Origin: Pseudomonas sp. B21-015
GTDB taxonomy: Bacteria; Pseudomonadota; Gammaproteobacteria; Pseudomonadales; Pseudomonadaceae
Assembly: GCF_024749285.1 (NCBI RefSeq)
Contig: NZ_CP087196.1
Span: 2,976,001 to 3,040,000, forward strand
DNA length: 64,000 bases
Reading direction: 5' to 3'
The position numbers and the translations under genes were made by a program. Under the pieces are notes generated by a model. That model was not told the origin of the DNA. It saw nothing but the letters and a program-made list of their open reading frames with translations, and ran no database searches. Positions 8,160-16,861 of the stretch are shown here, one piece after another; position 1 is the first letter of the stretch, and every line of letters starts with the position of its first letter.

Positions 8160-9055
8160 TCATTGAGGGCCTGTTCCTCCTCGGTCAGGAACAGGTCGCG
8201 ATGCTCCGGTTCGCCGGCCAGGACGCGAGTCAGGCAAGTGCCGCAGATGCCTTGTTCGCACGACATGGGAATGTCAAAGCCTTTGCCCAGCAGCACATCG
8301 ATCACCCGGGTGTCGGCGGGAATCGACAGCACCTCGCCGGTACTGCTGATTTTCACTTCAAAGGCGCCATCCGCCGAATGATCCATCGGTGCGGCGCTGA
8401 AGTATTCACGGTGCAACCGCTCCTCGGGCCAGCCTTGGGTGCGGGCGCTGGCCAGAATGTACTCCATGAATCCCCCCGGCCCGCAGACGTACAGGTGGGT
8501 ATCCGGCTCGGGGTTTGCCAGCACTTCGGCAGCTTGCAGCTTCTGCGCATCGGTGCCGCTGTCGTAATGAATCTGCACTTGCCCGGCAAACGCTGCCTTC
8601 GCGAGGCGCTCACCGAAGGCGGTACGCTCCGCTGAGCGAGTGCAGTAATGCAGCGTAAAATCGGCACCGATGCTGGCGAGTTTTTCGGCCATGCAGAGGA
8701 TCGGCGTGACCCCGATGCCACCGGCGAACAGCAGCGTGCGGCGAGCATTGTGGCGCAGTGCAAAGAGGTTGCGCGGTTCACTGATCTGCAATACGTCGCC
8801 GACCCTGAACTGCTCGTGGATATGGCGCGAGCCACCCCTGGAGTCAGCATCCTTGAGCACCGCGATCTGGTAGCGATGCTGCTCGTGGGGAGGGTTGCAC
8901 AAGGAGTACTGGCGGGTCAGTCCATTCGGCAAATGCACATCGATATGCGCGCCGGCCTCGAAGGCGGGCAGGGCGCCTCCATCGGCCAGTGCCAGTTCAA
9001 AGCTGCAGATATCCAACGCTTCGGTGTGTCTGGCGACTACTTTTACTTCGAGCAT
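8102..9055 (-). CDS. vanB: Vanillate O-demethylase reductase subunit
   Basis: 317 residues with the class IA Rieske-oxygenase reductase layout. The flavin-binding motif RQYSLCNPP lies near residue 70, the NAD-binding segment [12 protein letters not shown] near 110, and a C-terminal plant-type [2Fe-2S] domain near 270 has [20 protein letters not shown] plus a late Cys (FTPCCSRS). It passes electrons from NADH to VanA for oxidative demethylation of vanillate to protocatechuate and formaldehyde. It lies 36 bp after vanA in the same transcription unit and is intact, although a truncated chemoreceptor frame overlaps its 3' end on the other strand. Confidence 0.93.
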   Translation of the reverse strand: MLEVKVVARHTEALDICSFELALADGGALPAFEAGAHIDVHLPNGLTRQYSLCNPPHEQHRYQIAVLKDADSRGGSRHIHEQFRVGDVLQISEPRNLFALRHNARRTLLFAGGIGVTPILCMAEKLASIGADFTLHYCTRSAERTAFGERLAKAAFAGQVQIHYDSGTDAQKLQAAEVLANPEPDTHLYVCGPGGFMEYILASARTQGWPEERLHREYFSAAPMDHSADGAFEVKISSTGEVLSIPADTRVIDVLLGKGFDIPMSCEQGICGTCLTRVLAGEPEHRDLFLTEEEQALNDQFTPCCSRSRSAMLVLDL

Positions 9056-9091
9056 GGCGGCACCTGTTGAAAGATCCGTTAGGGGGCTGAC

Positions 9092-10159
9092 TCAGGCGCT
9101 GGCGATCAGCGTCGAGGGGGCGGTCGGTCCGGCGGCTGTTTCCTGGGCGATGTACCTGTCAAGGACGCGCCGCGCCTGCACGCCACCGGCATCGATATTG
9201 AGCTTGAGCAGGCTGCGCTCGGGATGCGCGAGCAAGTTCTGTTGCTGGCGTTCGAGCATTTCCAGGTCTTCGGAGAAGATCTTGCCCTGGCCTTCGCGGA
9301 TGCTCTCGGTGAGCGCTTGGTCCTGTGGGTTGAAGTTGCGCGCCATCCCCCAGAAGTACCAGATCGAGGTGTCGGTTTCGGGAGTGATGAAGTCAACCAC
9401 AATGCTGGCGGCCTTGTGGGCGGGGTCGGCGTTGTAGCCACCTTTACCGGCGTGCGCTACACCGACTTCGATCATCACGTGGCTGGGAGGGGTGAAGCGG
9501 CAGATCTGCCAGCGGTCTACCGGAACGTCGTCGGCCAAGCCGTTGCCACGCAGGGCCATGCGCCAGAACGGTGGTGCGCCGATGTTTTCCATGTGGCGAC
9601 TGGTGACCACCAGGTCGCCGTCGACAGTGGTCTTGGGCGCGGCTTCGTCGATTTCCTTTTGACCGATGCTGCTGGCATGGACGTAGGTCTCGTGGGTCAG
9701 GTCCATGAGGTTGTCGATCATCAAGCGATAGTCGCAGTTGATGTGAAAGAGCCCGCCGCCGTAGGCCCAATCCGGGTGGTCGGCCCATTCCAGAGGGTGA
9801 ATCGAGGTGGGGTCGGCAAGGGCCTGGTCACCGGTCCAGACCCAAATGAAGCCGTAGCGCTCTTCAACGGCAAAGGCGCGGATGGCGGGGAAACCACGGA
9901 CACGCTGCCCCGGCATTTCCAGTGTTTTTCCGTCACAGCCCATGGTCAGGCCGTGATAGCCGCAGATCAGCTTGCCGTCCTCGACAAAACCCAGAGACAG
10001 CGGAGCGCCACGGTGTGGGCAGAAGTCTTCAAGGGCCGCCACACGACCCTCCGGGCCACGGTAGAAAACGATTTTCTCACCACAGATCTGCCGGCCCAGG
10101 GGCTTTTCCTGGATTTCATCGGGCGTGCAGGCAACGTACCAGGCATTTCTCGGGAACAT
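9092..10159 (-). CDS. vanA: Vanillate O-demethylase oxygenase subunit
   Basis: 355 residues. The N-terminal Rieske centre is CPHRGAPLSLG followed by CGYHG (about residues 47 to 68). The mononuclear iron site is DNLMDLTHETYVH, with its two His and an Asp further on. This fits VanA, which demethylates vanillate to protocatechuate with electrons from VanB. The start at 10159 is followed by the conserved FPRNAWYVACTPDE. The promoter region (10160-10247) carries a near-perfect inverted repeat shared with the ferulate genes. No vanR (GntR type) is nearby, so control by the MarR protein at 14224 is likely. Confidence 0.94.
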   Translation of the reverse strand: MFPRNAWYVACTPDEIQEKPLGRQICGEKIVFYRGPEGRVAALEDFCPHRGAPLSLGFVEDGKLICGYHGLTMGCDGKTLEMPGQRVRGFPAIRAFAVEERYGFIWVWTGDQALADPTSIHPLEWADHPDWAYGGGLFHINCDYRLMIDNLMDLTHETYVHASSIGQKEIDEAAPKTTVDGDLVVTSRHMENIGAPPFWRMALRGNGLADDVPVDRWQICRFTPPSHVMIEVGVAHAGKGGYNADPAHKAASIVVDFITPETDTSIWYFWGMARNFNPQDQALTESIREGQGKIFSEDLEMLERQQQNLLAHPERSLLKLNIDAGGVQARRVLDRYIAQETAAGPTAPSTLIASA

Positions 10160-10198
10160 GATGAAGGTCTCCTTGGGGTATTTGTTTTTATTGGCTCA

Positions 10199-10219
10199 AT
10201 AGTTATATATGGTAACTAT
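10199..10219. promoter_or_regulatory. Operator site 1: ATAGTTA-N7-TAACTAT upstream of vanA
   Basis: A perfect 7-bp inverted repeat with a 7-bp spacer, 40-60 bp upstream of the vanA start. The same motif with small changes lies upstream of ech, the marR gene and the sigma-54 activator, which marks it as the likely MarR operator of this locus. Confidence 0.7.
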
Positions 10220-10247
10220 GTTCGTCAACCTAAAGCCCGGGCCGATG

Positions 10248-11147
10248 TCAACGACCCAGGTGCCGAAGAAGAAAGGCGCTGATCTGGTCCAGTGCGCGGC
10301 GGGCTTCTTCGAGTTGATCGCCCATGCTCTGGAAGACATGAATCATCCCCGGCCAGACGTCCAGGTGTACCGCCACTTCGGCGGTGGCCAGGCGGCTGGC
10401 GAGCCGGGTTGAGTCGTCCAGCAGGCATTCCCGACTGCCGACCTGGATCAGCACTGGCGGCAGGCTTTGCAGGTCGCCGTATAGAGGGGAGGCCAGCGGA
10501 TTCAGTGGCTCGGCGCCCTGCAGATAGGTGTCGGACATCAGGGTCTTGCCAGCAAGCGGGCCGAGCAATGGATCTCGATCCTTCTGCAAGTTCCAGGACT
10601 CACCGGTCTGAGCCATGTCCACCCAAGGCGACATCAGTACCGCAGCCGCCGGCAGCGGCAAACCAGCGGCCTTGGCGGCCAGCATCAGGGCCATGCACAG
10701 ACCGCCGCCGGCACTGTCGCCGGCCAGTACCAGGTGCTCGGCGCTCACACCTTTTTCGAGTAGTGCGCGGTAGACCCCCAGAGCGTCCTGTATGGCGGCC
10801 GGAAAAGGGTGTTCCGGAGCCAGGCGGTAATCGATGCAAAGGGTACGAATCCGGCTGCGGGCCGCCAATTGGCTGATGAGCGGGCGATAGGCCCGGGCAC
10901 TGCCGAATGAGTAGCCTCCGCCATGCAGGTACAGCAACACGAAGTCAGGCCGGGTATCGGTGGGAATGGCCCAGAGCCCGCTGACGCTGGCCAGGCTGGC
11001 GGACTCGAAGGTCACGCCCTCGGCACAGGAGGCGGCACCGAAGAGCTGTTCGGCCTGTTGACGTTGTTGATCGGTCGTCAGCGAGCTGAGGGGGGGCAGT
11101 TTGCTGAGTTGTTCGATGAGGCCGTCGATGTTGTTGTTAGGGGGCAT
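10248..11147 (-). CDS. Alpha/beta hydrolase, hormone-sensitive-lipase-family esterase
   Basis: 299 residues with the HSL-family signatures: oxyanion-hole motif HGGGY near residue 76, nucleophile motif GDSAGGG near 145, and the acid and His of the triad in GSRECLLDDS and HVFQSM. It has no signal peptide, so it is cytoplasmic. It sits between vanAB and ech, reads away from ech, and shares the divergent operator region with ech. It may cleave feruloyl or other hydroxycinnamoyl esters after uptake, but the substrate is an inference from context alone. Confidence 0.82.
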   Translation of the reverse strand: MPPNNNIDGLIEQLSKLPPLSSLTTDQQRQQAEQLFGAASCAEGVTFESASLASVSGLWAIPTDTRPDFVLLYLHGGGYSFGSARAYRPLISQLAARSRIRTLCIDYRLAPEHPFPAAIQDALGVYRALLEKGVSAEHLVLAGDSAGGGLCMALMLAAKAAGLPLPAAAVLMSPWVDMAQTGESWNLQKDRDPLLGPLAGKTLMSDTYLQGAEPLNPLASPLYGDLQSLPPVLIQVGSRECLLDDSTRLASRLATAEVAVHLDVWPGMIHVFQSMGDQLEEARRALDQISAFLLRHLGR

Positions 11148-11194
11148 GTGGTCTCCGGGGCGCGCTTTGTGGGTTAAACAAGTTAGCTGTGATA

Positions 11195-11215
11195 ATAGTT
11201 AATTGACATAACTAA
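11195..11215. promoter_or_regulatory. Operator site 2: ATAGTTA-N7-TAACTAA between the esterase gene and ech
   Basis: Lies in the 123-bp divergent gap, 55 bp before the ech start and 48 bp before the esterase start. The half-sites match site 1 except for the last base. A single site could control both directions. Confidence 0.7.
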
Positions 11216-11270
11216 ATTAGCAAGATAATTTCGCTTCATCCACAGCGAACAACAACAGAGGGTGTGTGAA

Positions 11271-12101
11271 ATGAGCAATTACGAAGGCCGTTGGCAGACC
11301 GTTAAGGTCGACGTCGAAGAGGGCATCGCCTGGGTCATCCTGAACCGACCGGAAAAACGCAATGCCATGAGCCCGACCCTGAATCGGGAAATGGTCGAGG
11401 TGCTCGAGGTGCTTGAGCAGGACGCGGATGCCAAAGTGCTGGTGTTGACCGGTGCCGGCGAGGCCTGGACGGCGGGGATGGACCTCAAGGAGTATTTCCG
11501 TGAGGTCGATGCCGGGCCGGAGATTCTCCAGGAGAAGATCCGTCGCGAGGCGTCGCAATGGCAATGGAGGCTGCTGCGCATGTACAGCAAGCCGACCATC
11601 GCCATGGTCAATGGCTGGTGTTTCGGCGGTGGTTTCAGCCCGTTGGTGGCGTGCGATCTGGCGATTTGCGCCGACGAGGCCACCTTCGGCCTGTCGGAAA
11701 TCAACTGGGGCATTCCACCGGGCAACCTGGTCAGCAAGGCCATGGCCGACACCGTAGGCCACCGTCAGTCGCTGTACTACATCATGACCGGCAAGACCTT
11801 CACCGGGCAGAAGGCTGCCGAGATGGGGCTGGTCAACGAGAGTGTGCCGCTGGCGCAGTTGCGTGAAGTCACCCTGGAACTGGCTCGGAACCTTCTGGAG
11901 AAAAATCCGGTGGTGCTGCGCGCCGCGAAGATTGGCTTCAAGCGTTGCCGCGAGCTGACCTGGGAGCAGAACGAGGATTACCTGTATGCCAAGCTTGATC
12001 AGTCACGTCTGCTCGATACCGAAGGCGGACGCGAGCAGGGCATGAAACAGTTCCTCGATGACAAAAGCATCAAGCCCGGCTTGCAGAGCTACAAGCGCTG
12101 A
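11271..12101 (+). CDS. ech: Feruloyl-CoA hydratase/lyase (p-hydroxycinnamoyl-CoA hydratase/lyase)
   Basis: 276 residues of the crotonase superfamily. The N-terminus WQTVKVDVEEGIAWVILNRPEKRNAM is typical of Ech/HCHL, and the oxyanion-hole segments are TGAGEAWTAGMDL and NGWCFGGGFSPLVACDLAI. The enzyme hydrates feruloyl-CoA and splits it to vanillin and acetyl-CoA. ATG 11271 was chosen over a GTG at 11262 because AGAGGG lies 8 nt upstream. fcs follows on the same strand after 180 bp, and an operator site precedes the gene. Confidence 0.93.
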   Translation: MSNYEGRWQTVKVDVEEGIAWVILNRPEKRNAMSPTLNREMVEVLEVLEQDADAKVLVLTGAGEAWTAGMDLKEYFREVDAGPEILQEKIRREASQWQWRLLRMYSKPTIAMVNGWCFGGGFSPLVACDLAICADEATFGLSEINWGIPPGNLVSKAMADTVGHRQSLYYIMTGKTFTGQKAAEMGLVNESVPLAQLREVTLELARNLLEKNPVVLRAAKIGFKRCRELTWEQNEDYLYAKLDQSRLLDTEGGREQGMKQFLDDKSIKPGLQSYKR

Positions 12102-12108
12102 TCGCCTT

Positions 12109-12127
12109 CCCCGGGCGCATCCCGGGG
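12109..12127. terminator. Strong hairpin after ech
   Basis: CCCCGGG and CCCGGGG form a 7-bp GC stem around CGCAT, 8 bp after the ech stop. There is no T-run, so it may attenuate rather than end transcription into fcs. Confidence 0.45.
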
Positions 12128-12280
12128 TTGACCAAGCTGTTCGAATAATCACAAAAACAAGCTGTTCAACAAGGTCATAACAAGCACAAGGTAGCGGCCT
12201 GGCGCCGCAATGCGCTGCAGATGTCCCGCTCTTGCGAGCCGGCATGAATCGCAGCGCGACCCTTGATGGAGGAAGGCGAA

Positions 12281-14170
12281 GTGAGTGTCGAGCCCCAATC
12301 GCAGTCGGTTTTGTCCACCGCTGCCCAGCCGATTTACCGCCGCGTATCCATCGGCCGTGCACCGATTCAGGTGCGCGAGGATGAGAGCGGCATCCTGCAT
12401 ATGCAAGCGTTGGAGCCATTGAGTCCGCTGCCTCAACGCTTGCTGGATCGTCTGGTGCACTGGGCCAGTATCTGCCCGGAAAAAACCTTTATCGCCGCGC
12501 GTCAGCAAGGGGGAGAGTGGCGGCACATCAGCTATGCGCAGATGCTTCAGAGCACCCGAGCCATTGCCCAGAGCCTGCTCGGCTACGGGTTGTCCGCCGA
12601 GCGGCCGCTGGTGATTCTTTCAGGCAATGACCTGGAGCACATTCAGTTGGCCTTCGGTGCGATGTACGCGGGCATTCCCTATTGCCCGGTGTCGCCGGCC
12701 TATTCCCTGCTGTCGAAGGACCTGGCCAAGCTTCGGCATATTGTCGACCTGCTGCAGCCGGGGCTGGTGTTCGCGGCCGACGCGCAACCGTTCCAGCGGG
12801 CCATTGAAACCCTGCTAGCGGATAGCGTTCCCCTGATCTTCACCCAAGGCCGATTGGCCGGTCGCCCGTGCGTCTCTTTCGACAGCCTGCTCAGTGAACC
12901 GGGGGGCGCCGAGGCCGATGTGGCGTTCAGGGCGACCGGGCCTGACAGCATCGCCAAGTTCCTGTTCACCTCCGGTTCGACCAAGCTGCCCAAGGCGGTG
13001 CCGACGACCCAGCGGATGCTCTGTGCCAATCAGCAGATGCTCCTGCAGACCTTTCCGGTGTTCGGCGAAGAGCCGCCGGTACTGGTTGACTGGCTGCCCT
13101 GGAACCACACCTTCGGTGGTAGCCACAACGTCGGCATCGTCTTGTACAACGGTGGCAGTTTCTATCTGGACGACGGCAAACCGACGGCTCAAGGGTTCGC
13201 CGAAACCTTGCGCAATCTCAAGGAGATTTCACCGACGGCTTATCTCACGGTGCCCAAGGGCTGGGAGGAACTGACGCGCGCGCTGGAGAACGACGGTGAG
13301 TTGCGCGAGCGCTTTTTTTCCCGGATCACCTTATTCTTTTTTGCCGCCGCCGGGTTGTCGCAAAGTATCTGGGATCGGCTCGATCGGGTTGCCGAGGCCC
13401 ATTGTGGCGAACGCGTGCGCATGATGGCCGGGCTGGGCATGACTGAAGCCGCGCCTTCTTGCACCTTCACTACCGGACCGTTGTCGATGGCCGGTTACAT
13501 CGGGCTGCCGGCACCAGGCTGCGAGGTCAAACTGGTCCCGGTGGATGGCAAACTCGAGGGCTGTTTCCGTGGCCCGCATGTCATGGCCGGGTACTGGCGC
13601 AACCCTGAACAGAACGCCGAGGCGTTCGATGCACAAGGCTATTTCCGTTCGGGTGATGCGCTCAAACTGGTCGATGTAAACAACCCGCAACTGGGGCTGA
13701 TGTTCGACGGCCGCATCGCCGAGGACTTCAAGTTATCGTCGGGTGTGTTTGTCAGCGTCGGCCCGTTACGCAATCGTGCGGTACTGGCGGGTGGGCTGTA
13801 TGTACAGGATGTGGTGGTCGCCGCGCCTGATCGAGAGTGCCTGGGATTACTGGTTTTCCCCCGGTTGGCGGATTGCCGGACACTGGCCGGACTGGCCCGC
13901 GATGCATCGGATGCCCAGGTGCTGGCGGCAGCGCCGGTGCGCAACTGGTTCTCCCATTGGTTGCACCGCTTGAACGACGAAGCCACGGGTAACGCCACGC
14001 GGCTGCAATGGATCGCTCTACTGGTGGAGCCACCTTCGATCGATCTCGGCGAGATCACCGACAAAGGTTCGCTCAACCAGCGAGCAGTCCTGCAATGGCG
14101 TGCGGCGAAGGTCGATGCGCTGTATCGCGGTGAAGACGACAGCCTCATCTACGACGGTAACGGTTTGTAG
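12281..14170 (+). CDS. fcs: Feruloyl-CoA synthetase
   Basis: 629 residues of the acyl-adenylate-forming (ANL) family. The P-loop-like motif is FTSGSTKLPKAVPTTQ near residue 230, and an adenylate-binding segment MMAGLGMTEAAPSCTF lies near 395. The later DGRIAEDFKLSSGVFVSVGPLR contains the hinge. The enzyme activates ferulate and related hydroxycinnamates to CoA thioesters for Ech. The start was set at GTG 12281 because GGAGGAAGG lies just upstream; an ATG at 12266 lies inside that ribosome site. It is followed by a palindrome and a convergent regulator gene. Confidence 0.92.
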   Translation: MSVEPQSQSVLSTAAQPIYRRVSIGRAPIQVREDESGILHMQALEPLSPLPQRLLDRLVHWASICPEKTFIAARQQGGEWRHISYAQMLQSTRAIAQSLLGYGLSAERPLVILSGNDLEHIQLAFGAMYAGIPYCPVSPAYSLLSKDLAKLRHIVDLLQPGLVFAADAQPFQRAIETLLADSVPLIFTQGRLAGRPCVSFDSLLSEPGGAEADVAFRATGPDSIAKFLFTSGSTKLPKAVPTTQRMLCANQQMLLQTFPVFGEEPPVLVDWLPWNHTFGGSHNVGIVLYNGGSFYLDDGKPTAQGFAETLRNLKEISPTAYLTVPKGWEELTRALENDGELRERFFSRITLFFFAAAGLSQSIWDRLDRVAEAHCGERVRMMAGLGMTEAAPSCTFTTGPLSMAGYIGLPAPGCEVKLVPVDGKLEGCFRGPHVMAGYWRNPEQNAEAFDAQGYFRSGDALKLVDVNNPQLGLMFDGRIAEDFKLSSGVFVSVGPLRNRAVLAGGLYVQDVVVAAPDRECLGLLVFPRLADCRTLAGLARDASDAQVLAAAPVRNWFSHWLHRLNDEATGNATRLQWIALLVEPPSIDLGEITDKGSLNQRAVLQWRAAKVDALYRGEDDSLIYDGNGL

Positions 14171-14187
14171 CCGTATCAGCTGAGCCT

Positions 14188-14213
14188 GTGGGAGCGGGCT
14201 TGCTCGCTCCCAC
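14188..14213. repeat. Palindrome between convergent fcs and the marR gene
   Basis: GTGGGAGCG and CGCTCCCAC form a 9-bp stem. This is the hairpin form of the 'gtgggagcgggcttgctcgc' extragenic element also seen near 31850 and 34640. It probably serves as a terminator for both genes. Confidence 0.6.
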
Positions 14214-14223
14214 CATGGGATCC

Positions 14224-14715
14224 TCACTCAGCGTTTTCGTTGTGATAAACCTTGTGCAGCAACGCCAGCAACTGCTGGCGTTCGACCGGACTCAGGCTTG
14301 AGGTGGCGGTGATGTCACTCTGGGCTGCGATCTCCTTGAGTTGTTTGAGGAGTACTTCCCCGGCTTTGCTCAAAAAGATGCCGTACGAGCGCTTGTCAGG
14401 TTTGCAACGAACCCGCACCGCCAGGCCACGGCTTTCGAGCTTGTTCAGCAACGTAACCACTTGTGGCGGCTCAATGGTCAGTGCGCGGGCCAGATCGGTT
14501 TGCATCAGCCCTGGCTCACTCTCGATGATCACCAATGCAGAGAACTGTGCCGGGCGCAGGTCGAACGGGCGAAAGTCTTCGATCAACTGCTGGAACATTT
14601 TCAATTGCGCGCGGCGCAGGGCATAGCCAATCAGCGAATCCAGAGAAGCGTCCAGTGGAACGTTCTCGTCAGGAGCGGCAAGCGCTTGGGTGGTGGCGCC
14701 AGGCTTTCTGGGCAT
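14224..14715 (-). CDS. MarR-family regulator of hydroxycinnamate catabolism
   Basis: 163 residues with a MarR winged-helix core: dimer helices at both ends and a DNA-binding region around LRPAQFSALVIIESEPGLMQ, LARALTIEPPQVVTLLNKLES and the wing RVRCKPDKRSYGIFLS. MarR proteins next to ech and fcs genes usually repress them and release DNA on binding a hydroxycinnamoyl-CoA. ATG 14715 was chosen because AAGGA precedes it and because a longer start at 14748 would place codons inside the operator at 14738-14758. The gene lies in the middle of its presumed regulon and is probably autoregulated. Confidence 0.85.
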   Translation of the reverse strand: MPRKPGATTQALAAPDENVPLDASLDSLIGYALRRAQLKMFQQLIEDFRPFDLRPAQFSALVIIESEPGLMQTDLARALTIEPPQVVTLLNKLESRGLAVRVRCKPDKRSYGIFLSKAGEVLLKQLKEIAAQSDITATSSLSPVERQQLLALLHKVYHNENAE

Positions 14716-14737
14716 GAGGTGAGAATCCTTGAGCTTC

Positions 14738-14758
14738 ATAGTTAACATCGTTAATCAT
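14738..14758. promoter_or_regulatory. Operator site 3: ATAGTTA-N7-TAATCAT upstream of the marR gene
   Basis: Matches sites 1 and 2 perfectly in the left half and less well in the right half, with the same 7-bp spacer. It lies 23 bp before the chosen marR start, which suggests autoregulation. Confidence 0.6.
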
Positions 14759-14793
14759 TTTCGCACTGTTCACCGTGCACTGACCAGCCTGAA

Positions 14794-16569
14794 TCAGGCC
14801 GAGGCTTGTCGGTACTTCTTCAGTCGGTAAGCAAACTGCGCGCGGCTCAGCCCTAGCAGTCGCGCGGCGGCGGCGAGATTGCCTTCACTCTTTTGCAGCG
14901 CTTCGTCGATCAGGCGCGACTCAAGCCCTTCAATGGAGAAGCCGTGTTCCAGGCGAGCCAGGGTTTCCAGCAAGGCTGGATGCGGCTGTGTGCCGGCGGG
15001 ACTTTGGTCGATTGCTGCGAGGCTGCCATTACCGTCCAGAGAGTACGCCTCCTGCGGCATGGGTTCGTTGCGAAACAGGTGGACCAGATCGATGGCTTGA
15101 CCGTCTTCGCTGGCGATCAGGCCGCGCTCCACCAGGTTTTGCAGTTCCCGTACGTTGCCCGGGAAGTCATAGCGCAACAACACCTTGAGCGCGCGCATGG
15201 TCAGCCCGGCGGGCTTGCGGGCATAGGCCTGACAGAAGCGCCGCAGGAACGCGTTGACCAGCAACGGGATGTCGTCGCGACGTTCGCGCAGTGGCGGCAG
15301 GGTGATGGGGTAGACGTTCAGCCGGTAGAACAGGTCCTCGCGAAAGTCTCCCGCCGCCACGGCCTTGCGCAGGTCGACATTGGTGGCCGCCACCACCCGG
15401 ACGTCAACCTTGATCGGCTGACTGCCGCCGATGCGCTCGATCTCGCGCTCTTGCAATGCACGCAGCAACTTGCCCTGGCCCGGCAGGCTCAGGCTGGCGA
15501 TTTCGTCGAGGAACAGGGTGCCGCCATGGGCGCGCTCGAAGCGTCCGGGGCGCGAATGGCTCGCGCCGGTATAGGCGCCGCGTTCGACACCGAACAGTTC
15601 CGCCTCGATCAAATTGTCCGGGATCGCGGCGCAGTTGAGGGCCACGAAAGGCGCTTGATGGCGGGGGCTGAACTGGTGCAACTGACGGGCGAACAACTCC
15701 TTGCCGACCCCGGACTCGCCGCTGAACAGCACCGTGGCAGGCGTCGGCGCAACGCGCTGCAAGGCGAGGGTCGCGGCGTTGAAGGCTGCGCTGGCGCCAA
15801 TGGGTTTTTGCCCGCCGGATAGTTCGCTGTCGTCGTCCTGGGGGGCGGGCGCCGGGGCTGGACGTTGTCTGGGGGCGACGCCGGAGGGCGAGGCGGTGAG
15901 ATAACTCAGGTCCTGTTCGACATCGCCCCATTGCTCGGCGGTCTTGCCGATCACCCGGCAGCACTCATGGCCCATGCCCCGGCATTCGGTTTCACGGAAG
16001 ATCACCAGACGGCCGAACAGCCCGCTGACATAACCGATGGCATAGCCCAGTTCGGTCCAGCACACCGGGTCCTGACCGATCCCGTACGCGGCGATATGTT
16101 CATCGGCCTCACAGGAGTGGTGCCAGAGGAATTCACCTTCGTAGAAGCCTGAGTCGGCGTCGAATTTGAAGTGCAGGGGTTCGACCTTGGTCATGCCTTC
16201 GAGTGTATGCAGACGCGTGCCGGCCGAGAAAATGGCCGCGGCGTCGGCGTCTGGCCAGCGCTCGCGGATCAATCGCGCATCCCGTGCGCCGGACAGATAG
16301 CCGGTGCGGGTAAACAGACCGCGGGTTTGCTCCAGCCCCTGGCGGTCGATGATCTCCCGCCGCAGCGCGCCGAAGGATGAACTGTGCAACAGCAGCATGC
16401 GCTGGTCGTTGAGCCAGATACGTCCGTCGACGGGGGAAAAGAACAGGCACTCGGCTAACTCGGCCAGGGTCGGTGAGTTGCCCTCGGCCAGTTGCGTGCT
16501 GTCTCCTCGGGGCGAGAAATGCTCATCCTGCACCGTGAGATGAGGAAGCAGCGAATGGGGATTATTCAT
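14794..16569 (-). CDS. Sigma-54-dependent activator of the XylR/DmpR aromatic-sensing type
   Basis: 591 residues in three parts. Residues 1 to about 210 are an effector-sensing XylR_N plus V4R domain ([20 protein letters not shown]; ending near [19 protein letters not shown] with its Cys pair). Residues about 255 to 500 are a sigma-54 interaction AAA+ domain with Walker A GESGVGKE, the sigma-54 contact loop GAYTGA and Walker B GGTLFLDE. The C-terminus is a Fis-type helix-turn-helix ([23 protein letters not shown]). Members bind an aromatic effector directly and activate -24/-12 promoters. It is divergent from the aldehyde dehydrogenase gene, whose leader has a matching upstream site and sigma-54 promoter. 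The effector may be coniferyl alcohol or vanillin-like; this is inference. Confidence 0.9.
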   Translation of the reverse strand: MNNPHSLLPHLTVQDEHFSPRGDSTQLAEGNSPTLAELAECLFFSPVDGRIWLNDQRMLLLHSSSFGALRREIIDRQGLEQTRGLFTRTGYLSGARDARLIRERWPDADAAAIFSAGTRLHTLEGMTKVEPLHFKFDADSGFYEGEFLWHHSCEADEHIAAYGIGQDPVCWTELGYAIGYVSGLFGRLVIFRETECRGMGHECCRVIGKTAEQWGDVEQDLSYLTASPSGVAPRQRPAPAPAPQDDDSELSGGQKPIGASAAFNAATLALQRVAPTPATVLFSGESGVGKELFARQLHQFSPRHQAPFVALNCAAIPDNLIEAELFGVERGAYTGASHSRPGRFERAHGGTLFLDEIASLSLPGQGKLLRALQEREIERIGGSQPIKVDVRVVAATNVDLRKAVAAGDFREDLFYRLNVYPITLPPLRERRDDIPLLVNAFLRRFCQAYARKPAGLTMRALKVLLRYDFPGNVRELQNLVERGLIASEDGQAIDLVHLFRNEPMPQEAYSLDGNGSLAAIDQSPAGTQPHPALLETLARLEHGFSIEGLESRLIDEALQKSEGNLAAAARLLGLSRAQFAYRLKKYRQASA

Positions 16570-16591
16570 TGTTATGCCCCTGAGCGAGTCG

Positions 16592-16610
16592 ACTGATCGA
16601 AATGATCAGT
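16592..16610. promoter_or_regulatory. Probable upstream activating site for the XylR/DmpR-type activator
   Basis: A perfect inverted repeat, ACTGATC-N5-GATCAGT. It resembles XylR-family enhancer sites (TTGATC-type half-sites) and lies about 170 bp upstream of the sigma-54 promoter, the usual enhancer distance. It also lies just beyond the activator's own start. Confidence 0.6.
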
Positions 16611-16617
16611 TAGCAAA

Positions 16618-16638
16618 ACAGTTATTAAACATAACTTT
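16618..16638. promoter_or_regulatory. Operator site 4: ACAGTTA-N7-TAACTTT in the divergent activator/dehydrogenase region
   Basis: A weaker copy of the 21-bp repeat (core AGTTA-N7-TAACT intact), immediately beside the activator site. It suggests the MarR protein also acts on this divergent region. Confidence 0.55.
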
Positions 16639-16761
16639 ATCATTTGGACAAGTGGCGGGATGCCACCCCTGCGCCGAACACCTTGTCCTATTTGTCAGTG
16701 CTCCTCCCAAGCCAGCAGGCCAGAGCCTTCGCCACCTAAAGCGCGGCGCAATGCAGAAAGT

Positions 16762-16777
16762 CGGCACAGCCCTTGCT
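16762..16777 (+). promoter_or_regulatory. Sigma-54 (-24/-12) promoter of the aldehyde dehydrogenase-calA unit
   Basis: CGGCACAGCCCTTGCT matches the consensus TGGCAC-N5-TTGCW in all but the first base, with the obligatory GG-N10-GC spacing (GG 16763-16764, GC 16775-16776). Transcription would begin near 16788, about 75 nt before the dehydrogenase ATG. Confidence 0.75.
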
Positions 16778-16861
16778 CTACAGCTTTCACGACGCAGACG
16801 ACCTACATCGTTTAGTAAGGCCGCGTCAGGCAATTACAAACACAAGAGCCGGGAGACCGAA

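Noticed and set aside
11262..11270. GTG 11262 as start of ech
   Set aside because: It lies within the ribosome site; ATG 11271 has AGAGGG at the right distance.
16574..16861. Longer start for the aldehyde dehydrogenase
   Set aside because: The extra 96 codons cover the enhancer site, operator and sigma-54 promoter and have no dehydrogenase similarity; ATG 16862 has a ribosome site.
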